Assembly (NCBI GenBank): GCA_022511055.1
Contig: JAFLSH010000075.1
Coordinates: 1-11,553 of the forward strand
Length of the DNA stretch: 11,553 nt
DNA from: Prevotella sp.
GTDB taxonomy: Bacteria; Bacteroidota; Bacteroidia; Bacteroidales; Bacteroidaceae
Direction of reading: 5' to 3'
Made by a program: the position numbers and the translations under genes
Notes under the pieces: model-generated
Database searches by the model: none
What the model saw: the letters and a program-made list of their open reading frames with translations, nothing else
What the model was told of the DNA's origin: nothing
Shown here: one piece after another, positions 6,901-11,553 of the stretch
Position numbering within the stretch: the stretch's first letter is position 1
Layout of the letters: each line of letters begins with the position of its first letter

Positions 6901-9177
6901 GTGTTTGCCGATGTCATGCTGCCCCTGCCGCTTGACGGCTTGTTCACCTATTCCGTGCCGCCGGCGCTGGCCGGAGGGGTGAAGACGGGCATTCGTGTAC
7001 TCGTTCCTTTCGGCCGCAACAAGCAGTATGTCGGCATAATAGCCCAGTTACATGACAATCCGCCAGAAGGCTATCAAGTCAAGGATATCCTTCTGCTGTT
7101 CGACCAGCAGCCGATATTGCTCCCCGAGCAGTATCGGCTGTGGCAATGGATTGCCGACTACTATCTCTCGCCCATCGGCGAGGTCTACAAGGCGGCCCTG
7201 CCTGCCGGCCTGAAGGCCGAGGAGGGCTACCGGCCCAAGACCGAGACCTATATCCGCCTGACCGAGACCTACCGCAGCGAGGCCATGCTGCACGTGGCGC
7301 TGAACATGCTGAAGCGCGCCCGCAAACAGGAAGAGGCTTTCTGCGAGTACCTGGCTCTGTCGGGCTGGGATAAGTTAGGGCAGCATGCCGGCGCGGAGCA
7401 GCCCCCCATCACCGAGATTACCCGCGAAGAGCTGATGAACACGAGCCATGCCACCAGCGAGACCATCAGCCAGCTGCTGCGCCGGGGCATACTTGAGACC
7501 TACGAGGTGGAAGTGGGGCGGCTGAATCACGGCGGCGAGCCGCACCCCGAACACATCAAGCAGCTGAATGCCGCCCAGCAGACGGCCTACAACCAGGTGC
7601 TGTTCAGCTTTCTGAACAAAAACGTGACACTCTTGCACGGTGTGACTTCCAGCGGCAAGACCGAGCTTTATATCCACCTGATTCAGCGCGAGATTGAGGC
7701 CCACCGGCAGGTACTCTACCTGCTGCCCGAGATTGCGCTCACCGTGCAGATGATGGAGCGGCTGCGGCGTGTCTTTGGCAACCGCCTGGGCATCTACCAC
7801 TCGAAGTACAGCGATGCCGAGCGTGTGGAAATCTGGCAGAAGCAGCTTTCCGCCCATCCCTACGATGTCATTCTCGGCGCGCGCTCGGCCGTTTTCCTGC
7901 CGTTCCAGCAGCTCGGCCTTGTCATTGTCGATGAGGAACACGAGACCAGCTACAAGCAGCAGGACCCCGCGCCCCGCTACCATGCCCGCTCGGCAGCCAT
8001 TGTGCTGGCCTCGATGTTCGGCGCCAAGACACTCCTCGGCACGGCCACGCCCTCCATGGAGTCTTACCACAACGCCCACACCGGCAAGTACGGGCTGGTC
8101 ACCCTGACCGAGCGCTATCAGGGCATAGAACTGCCTGAGGTTCAGGTGGTTGACACCAAGGACTTGCAGCACCGCAAGCTGATGAACGGCCCCTTCTCGC
8201 CCCTGCTGCTGGCGCGGGTGCGCGAGGCGCTGGAGCGCGGCGAGCAGGCCATTCTCTTCCAGAATCGCCGTGGCTATGCCCCCATGCTGGAGTGCCGGCA
8301 GTGCGGCTGGGTGCCCCGCTGCCAGAACTGCGATGTCTCGCTGACACTCCACAAGACCACGGCCCTGTTGACCTGCCACTACTGCGGCTACACCTGCCGG
8401 CTGCCGCAGGAGTGCCCGGCCTGCGAGTGCCGCGAGCTGAAGTCGGTGGGCTATGGCACGGAGAAGATTGAAGACCACGTGCGCGACATCTTTCCCGAGG
8501 CGCGGGTCAGCCGCATGGACCTCGACACCACCCGCACCCGCCACGCCTACGAGCGCATTATCGGCGACTTTGCCGCCGGGCGCACCAATCTGCTCATTGG
8601 CACGCAGATGATTAGCAAGGGGCTCGACTTCGGGCGGGTCAGTGTCGTGGGCATTCTCAACGCCGACACCATGCTCAACCTGCCCGATTTCCGTGCCTAC
8701 GAGTATGCCTTCATGATGATGTCTCAGGTCAGCGGCCGTGCCGGCCGCAGGGGCAGGCGCGGGCTGGTCGTCTTGCAGACCCGCCAGCCAGACCTGCCGC
8801 TGATAGGTCAGGTGGTGACCAACGACTACGCCGCCTTCTATCGCACCCTGGCCTCTGAGCGCCTGGCGTTTCGCTATCCGCCTTTCTTCCATCTGGTCTA
8901 TGTCTTTCTGAAGCACCGCAACGACACCCTGGTCGACACGGCTGCCCTTGACATGGGCTCCCGCCTGCGGCAGTGGTTTGGCGGCCGCGTACTGGGGCCC
9001 GACAAGCCCGCCGTGGCTAAGGTGAAGACCCTCTGCATCCGCAAGCTCGTGCTGAAACTGGAGCGCGGACTCTCCCTGCCCGATGTACGCCGCTGTCTGG
9101 AGCAGCTGCGGCTGCAGATGCTGCAAGACAAGCGCTATGCTTCGCTGCAGGTCTATTACGACGTAGACCCGCAGTGA
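6901..9177 (+). CDS. priA: Primosomal protein N' (replication restart helicase PriA)
   Basis: PriA is a 3'-to-5' superfamily 2 DNA helicase that recognises stalled or broken forks and reloads the replicative helicase. The 758-aa product has the N-terminal 3'-DNA-end-binding domain (ADVMLPLPLDGLFTY, matching the AHVALPVPL opening of E. coli PriA), Walker A GVTSSGKT (247-254, K253), Walker B DEEH (344-347), eight zinc-binding cysteines in four CxxC pairs (465/468, 474/477, 492/495, 505/508), motif V GTQMISKGLDF (567-577) and motif VI QVSGRAGRR (609-617). All catalytic motifs are intact. The start is a GTG at 6901; the next in-frame ATG (6916) would cut the conserved ADV sequence. It begins 7 bases after the beta-barrel gene, so the two are probably co-transcribed, and it ends convergent with the leftward acyltransferase gene. 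Confidence 0.97.
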   Translation: MFADVMLPLPLDGLFTYSVPPALAGGVKTGIRVLVPFGRNKQYVGIIAQLHDNPPEGYQVKDILLLFDQQPILLPEQYRLWQWIADYYLSPIGEVYKAALPAGLKAEEGYRPKTETYIRLTETYRSEAMLHVALNMLKRARKQEEAFCEYLALSGWDKLGQHAGAEQPPITEITREELMNTSHATSETISQLLRRGILETYEVEVGRLNHGGEPHPEHIKQLNAAQQTAYNQVLFSFLNKNVTLLHGVTSSGKTELYIHLIQREIEAHRQVLYLLPEIALTVQMMERLRRVFGNRLGIYHSKYSDAERVEIWQKQLSAHPYDVILGARSAVFLPFQQLGLVIVDEEHETSYKQQDPAPRYHARSAAIVLASMFGAKTLLGTATPSMESYHNAHTGKYGLVTLTERYQGIELPEVQVVDTKDLQHRKLMNGPFSPLLLARVREALERGEQAILFQNRRGYAPMLECRQCGWVPRCQNCDVSLTLHKTTALLTCHYCGYTCRLPQECPACECRELKSVGYGTEKIEDHVRDIFPEARVSRMDLDTTRTRHAYERIIGDFAAGRTNLLIGTQMISKGLDFGRVSVVGILNADTMLNLPDFRAYEYAFMMMSQVSGRAGRRGRRGLVVLQTRQPDLPLIGQVVTNDYAAFYRTLASERLAFRYPPFFHLVYVFLKHRNDTLVDTAALDMGSRLRQWFGGRVLGPDKPAVAKVKTLCIRKLVLKLERGLSLPDVRRCLEQLRLQMLQDKRYASLQVYYDVDPQ

Positions 9178-9207
9178 CAGGCTCTGTAACGACACGGAAG
9201 TTTTTCC

Positions 9208-10227
9208 CTACGACCTTTTCCGGCCTATCAGCTCCGGCACCCGCTTCTTGGCCAGCAGAATGATGGGGTAGAGCAGCGCCGTGATGCAGACGGCCACGAT
9301 GAGCGCCTCATACCACTGATAGCAGATGGGGCTTTCAGCGCCACCGAAATGCTCAAGGGCATAGTTGACCGCCCCGATGACGGGGAAGTGCAGGCCGATG
9401 ACGACCAGTGTGCCCACCGACAGGTTGGTAATGGCCGGCACCCGCCAGCCGTTCAGGCTCTTGCAGCCATAGAGAACGCCGAAGAGAAACAGGATGTTGA
9501 CGGGATAGAACAGCGCAATGTGCAGCAAGAACTGGTCGGCATAGAAAGCCTGCAAGTGCCAGTGGAAGAACAGGATGCTCAGCCCCGTGAGCCCCAGGCA
9601 GAGCGCCGCGTTCCGCTTCGGCGACACGCCTCTGAAAAGACATTGCTGCCCCATGACGTAGCCTATGTAGTAGTAGGGCAGGCGGCGGAAAGTGCCCATG
9701 GGCATCAGGCCGGGCAGAAACAGCCAGTACTTGTTGGCGGCGTAGAGCGCCACCGAGGCCACCGAGGCCGCGATGAGCCACGCATGCTGGTGGCGGCTCT
9801 TGCGGCAGAGGTCTACCAGCACGTGCATGAACAGAATAGACGGCAAGTACCACAGCGGGCCGTTCAGCAGCTCGGAAAACGTGCCTTCATACTCGAACAG
9901 CAGCGCGCCGATGACGGGTCGTATGGCTTGCCCCAGGTCGGGCAGCCCGCCGTTCTGCAAGCAGAAGCGGAGCAGCCAGTAGGGGTAGACTATCACGTTG
10001 TAGACCATGTAGGGCACAATCAGCCCCTGCCAGTACTTCGCCCAGTTCGCCCGCGTGCTGCCGCGGTCTCGCTTCAGGTAGCCCGACAGGAAGAAGAACA
10101 CGGTGATGATGACCGACTGCAGGTATCTGTAGTAAAACCACTCCTGCAGCTGCGGCATGTGACAGAACACCACGGTCACCACCGCCAGGGCTTTGGCCCA
10201 GTCTATCCAGTTGACTCTCTCTTTCAC
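9208..10227 (-). CDS. Membrane acyltransferase, family 3 (fucose 4-O-acetylase-like)
   Basis: An integral membrane O-acyltransferase of the acyltransferase 3 family (PF01757, resembling COG3594 fucose 4-O-acetylases such as NolL). These enzymes move acetyl groups onto sugars of surface or secreted polysaccharides. From the preferred GTG start at 10227 the product is 339 aa and opens with VNWIDWAKALAVVTVVFCHMPQ, which holds the family's early Asp (D9) and the conserved His (H23) near the end of helix 1, then FFFLSGYLKRDR at the end of helix 2. About ten hydrophobic helices follow and the C-terminus is basic (KKRVPELIGRKRS). The frame extends upstream to 10338, but that part lacks family similarity, overlaps the divergent gene, and crosses the promoter-like TACTTTTG box. 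Substrate unknown; no glycan gene lies nearby except the neighbouring acyltransferase. Confidence 0.86.
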   Translation of the reverse strand: MKERVNWIDWAKALAVVTVVFCHMPQLQEWFYYRYLQSVIITVFFFLSGYLKRDRGSTRANWAKYWQGLIVPYMVYNVIVYPYWLLRFCLQNGGLPDLGQAIRPVIGALLFEYEGTFSELLNGPLWYLPSILFMHVLVDLCRKSRHQHAWLIAASVASVALYAANKYWLFLPGLMPMGTFRRLPYYYIGYVMGQQCLFRGVSPKRNAALCLGLTGLSILFFHWHLQAFYADQFLLHIALFYPVNILFLFGVLYGCKSLNGWRVPAITNLSVGTLVVIGLHFPVIGAVNYALEHFGGAESPICYQWYEALIVAVCITALLYPIILLAKKRVPELIGRKRS

Positions 10228-10231
10228 GCTG

Positions 10232-10239
10232 CAAAAGTA
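10232..10239 (-). promoter_or_regulatory. Promoter -7 box TACTTTTG of the leftward acyltransferase
   Basis: A perfect match, read leftward, to the Bacteroidetes TAnnTTTG -7 element. It ends four bases before the proposed GTG start at 10227. No clear TTTG -33 element lies at the usual 19-21 base spacing. If used, the transcript would be leaderless or nearly so, which supports GTG 10227 as the start and argues against the longer frame to 10338. Confidence 0.6.
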
Positions 10240-10281
10240 ATATTTTTGTTTCGAATAGCGAAGAAATCCAATCCTTTTTTG

Positions 10282-10289
10282 TAATTTTG
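10282..10289 (+). promoter_or_regulatory. Promoter -7 box TAATTTTG of the rightward acyltransferase
   Basis: A perfect TAnnTTTG match ending five bases before ATG 10295, mirroring the leftward box (both continue TTTTGCA). No good -33 TTTG is seen at the standard distance. The intergenic region is AT-rich with T-runs. A leaderless or near-leaderless message is implied. Confidence 0.6.
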
Positions 10290-10294
10290 CACTG

Positions 10295-11350
10295 ATGAAG
10301 CCCGCCGATACCGCCGTTTCACAGTTCGATGTGTTCACGCAGCTGCGTTTTCCGTTGATTCTGCTGGTGGTCTATGCCCACACCTACAGTGGCGTAGACC
10401 CGGCATACAGCCTGCCCCTTTCGGGATGGAACACCTACGAGTGCCTGAAGATTCTGGTGGGGCAGACGTTGGCAAAGGTGGCCGTGCCCGCCTTCTACGC
10501 CATGTCGGGCTACCTGTTCTTCTGCGGCATCAGCCAGTGGAGCCGCCATGCCTACTGGCAGAAGCTGAGGCGGCGCTGCCGCTCGCTGCTGCTGCCCTAT
10601 CTGCTGTGGAACGCCCTCTTGGCGCTCCGTTACCGGCAGTTCACCTGGCACGTGTTCTGGGATTTCTACCCCGCCGCCGGCGCACAGACCGACTGGCTGG
10701 GCCACGAGCAGCTGCTCGTAGCACCCCTGAACATGCCGCTCTGGTTTCTGCGCGACCTGATGGTCGTCTCGCTGCTCTCGCCCCTCTTCTACTGGGTGCT
10801 GCGGCGCGCCGGCCTGTGGCTGCTCGGCCTGCTGACGGTGGCCTATCTGTCGGGCGTGTGCGCCTTCGTTCCCGGTCTTTCGGCCTATGCGGTCTACTTC
10901 TTCGCCTGCGGCGCTTATTTTGGCATCCGCAAGACCGATGTGGTCAGCCTGATGCGCCGTGTCGAACTGCCGGCCTACGCACTCTCCGCCCTGCTGGTGG
11001 TGCTGATGCTGTTCACTTACCATGCCCCCTGTTTCTCTTCGCTGATGCTGGCCTTCCGCCTGACGGGCATGGTGGCGCTCTTCTGCCTGGCCAGCCGTGT
11101 CTTGGCCGCCACGCCCCGCCGCCTGCCGGCGGTGGTCTCCTCCTCGGCTTATTTCATCTACCTTTGCCACTTCGTGTTCTTCTTGGCTGTCATCGACAGG
11201 CTGCTCCTTTCGCTGTTAGGCTCATCAGCGCCGGCCTTGTGTCTGCACTATCTGCTCTCGCCCCCGCTGAAGGTGGCAGTCTATCTCGCCGTCTATGTCT
11301 TGTGGCATCGCCTGCGCGCTTTCGTCTCTAAATCGCGCTTTTGTTTCTAA
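10295..11350 (+). CDS. Membrane acyltransferase, family 3
   Basis: A second integral membrane acyltransferase of the same broad family (PF01757), 351 aa, transcribed away from the first. The N-terminus has FTQLRFPLILLVVYAHTYSG with the family's Arg (R18) and conserved His (H29) in and after helix 1, then FYAMSGYLFFCG at the end of helix 2 and a basic cytoplasmic loop (WQKLRRRCRS) typical of these enzymes. About ten transmembrane segments are visible, ending in a basic tail (RLRAFVSKSRFCF). It is only distantly similar to its neighbour, sharing the SGYL motif and general layout, so it is not a recent duplicate. The likely role is O-acetylation, or related acylation, of a cell-surface glycan; the substrate cannot be told from sequence. 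The ATG at 10295 lies 5 bases after a TAATTTTG box. Confidence 0.85.
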   Translation: MKPADTAVSQFDVFTQLRFPLILLVVYAHTYSGVDPAYSLPLSGWNTYECLKILVGQTLAKVAVPAFYAMSGYLFFCGISQWSRHAYWQKLRRRCRSLLLPYLLWNALLALRYRQFTWHVFWDFYPAAGAQTDWLGHEQLLVAPLNMPLWFLRDLMVVSLLSPLFYWVLRRAGLWLLGLLTVAYLSGVCAFVPGLSAYAVYFFACGAYFGIRKTDVVSLMRRVELPAYALSALLVVLMLFTYHAPCFSSLMLAFRLTGMVALFCLASRVLAATPRRLPAVVSSSAYFIYLCHFVFFLAVIDRLLLSLLGSSAPALCLHYLLSPPLKVAVYLAVYVLWHRLRAFVSKSRFCF

Positions 11351-11351
11351 A

Positions 11352-11359
11352 TATCTTTG
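11352..11359 (+). promoter_or_regulatory. Possible promoter -7 box TATCTTTG
   Basis: A perfect TAnnTTTG match two bases after the stop of the rightward acyltransferase gene. A TTTG at 11340-11343 is too close to act as a normal -33 element. It could start a transcript covering the repeat-rich tail of the window and a gene beyond the right edge. Confidence 0.35.
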
Positions 11360-11365
11360 CGTATC

Positions 11366-11385
11366 TACGCGCGCGCATATATATA
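11366..11385. repeat. Alternating pyrimidine-purine tract (CG then AT)
   Basis: Twenty bases of strict pyrimidine-purine alternation: TA, then CGCGCGCGC (11368-11376), then ATATATATA (11377-11385). The first half is a classic Z-DNA-prone sequence and the second an easily melted one. It lies just after the TATCTTTG box, in non-coding DNA. Confidence 0.7.
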
Positions 11386-11401
11386 GTAGTCATACAAACT
11401 G

Positions 11402-11544
11402 GATGCCCTGCACCCTCAACACCCCCGACACCCTGCCGTTGTAACTATCTGATTCTCAGCTGTCATTTGTGGTCATTTTGGGTGTAGGGTATCAGATGCC
11501 CCCACACCCTCCCCGACACCCGGATTGCATTTTGGGTGTTGGGC
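11402..11544. repeat. ACACCC/GGGTGT repeat cluster in non-coding DNA
   Basis: Two related blocks, 11402-11433 and 11495-11521, each begin GATGCCC and end with the identical 11-mer CCCCGACACCC (11423-11433 and 11511-11521). In the first block CACCC recurs with an exact 9-base period (11411, 11420, 11429). The opposite orientation appears as two identical 12-mers CATTTTGGGTGT (11474-11485 and 11528-11539). ACACCC at 11504-11509 can pair with either GGGTGT copy. No long protein-coding frame explains the region. It may be a binding-site array, a leader with alternative structures, or the edge of a repeat family that continues to the right. Confidence 0.6.
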
Positions 11545-11553
11545 AAATTTCTT

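Noticed and set aside
7375..9195. 606-codon open frame on the - strand opposite priA
   Set aside because: It lies antisense to an intact PriA with all motifs; composition is typical of a mirror frame.
9349..10284. 311-codon + strand frame opposite the leftward acyltransferase
   Set aside because: Its product is rich in Gln, Val, His and Arg with no membrane helices or domain, while the opposite strand encodes a clear polytopic enzyme.
10228..10338. Upstream extension of the leftward acyltransferase to an ATG at 10338
   Set aside because: It would cross both promoter boxes and overlap the start of the divergent gene; the family-like sequence begins only after GTG 10227.
10319..11331. Long alternative frames on both strands within the rightward acyltransferase gene
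   Set aside because: They are shadows; only the frame from 10295 gives family motifs and regular membrane helices.
11480..11509. Intrinsic terminator at the GGGTGT...ACACCC stem
   Set aside because: The stem is GC-rich but no T-run follows on either strand at the right place.
11366..11544. CRISPR array
   Set aside because: Repeats are too short and irregular, occur in both orientations, and there are no equal-length spacers or cas genes.

Overview
The window looks like a chromosomal segment of a GC-rich Bacteroidales bacterium, most likely Prevotella or a close relative. The evidence is the gene content (a type IX secretion core, found only in the Bacteroidetes/Chlorobi group), weak or absent Shine-Dalgarno sequences, and several TAnnTTTG boxes of the Bacteroidetes sigma-ABfr type. 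The genus is inferred from overall character and was not tested.

Positions 1-6198 hold a complete porP-porK-porL-porM-porN cluster on the + strand in the canonical order, with gaps of 19 to 72 bases. PorP is an outer-membrane beta-barrel protein. PorK (lipoprotein) and PorN (periplasmic) form the large ring under the outer membrane. PorL and PorM form the proton-driven inner-membrane motor that powers secretion and reaches the ring through PorM. No type IX cargo protein and no other sec/por gene lies in the window.

Positions 6258-9177 hold a small outer-membrane beta-barrel protein of the PorT/OMP_b-brl_2 type and, 7 bases later, priA, the primosomal replication-restart helicase. Both are on the + strand and may be read through from the por cluster or from a promoter near 6200-6257.

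Positions 9208-11350 hold two polytopic membrane acyltransferases, transcribed divergently from a 67-bp region. Each start is preceded, only 4-5 bases away, by a perfect TAnnTTTG box, which suggests nearly leaderless transcripts. The leftward gene converges on priA.

Positions 11351-11553 are non-coding as far as can be seen. They carry another TAnnTTTG box, a 20-bp alternating pyrimidine-purine tract of (CG) then (AT) type, and a cluster of ACACCC/GGGTGT repeats in both orientations that could form mutually exclusive hairpins. This is the least explained part of the window. The rest is well-known biology; no clearly new system was found.
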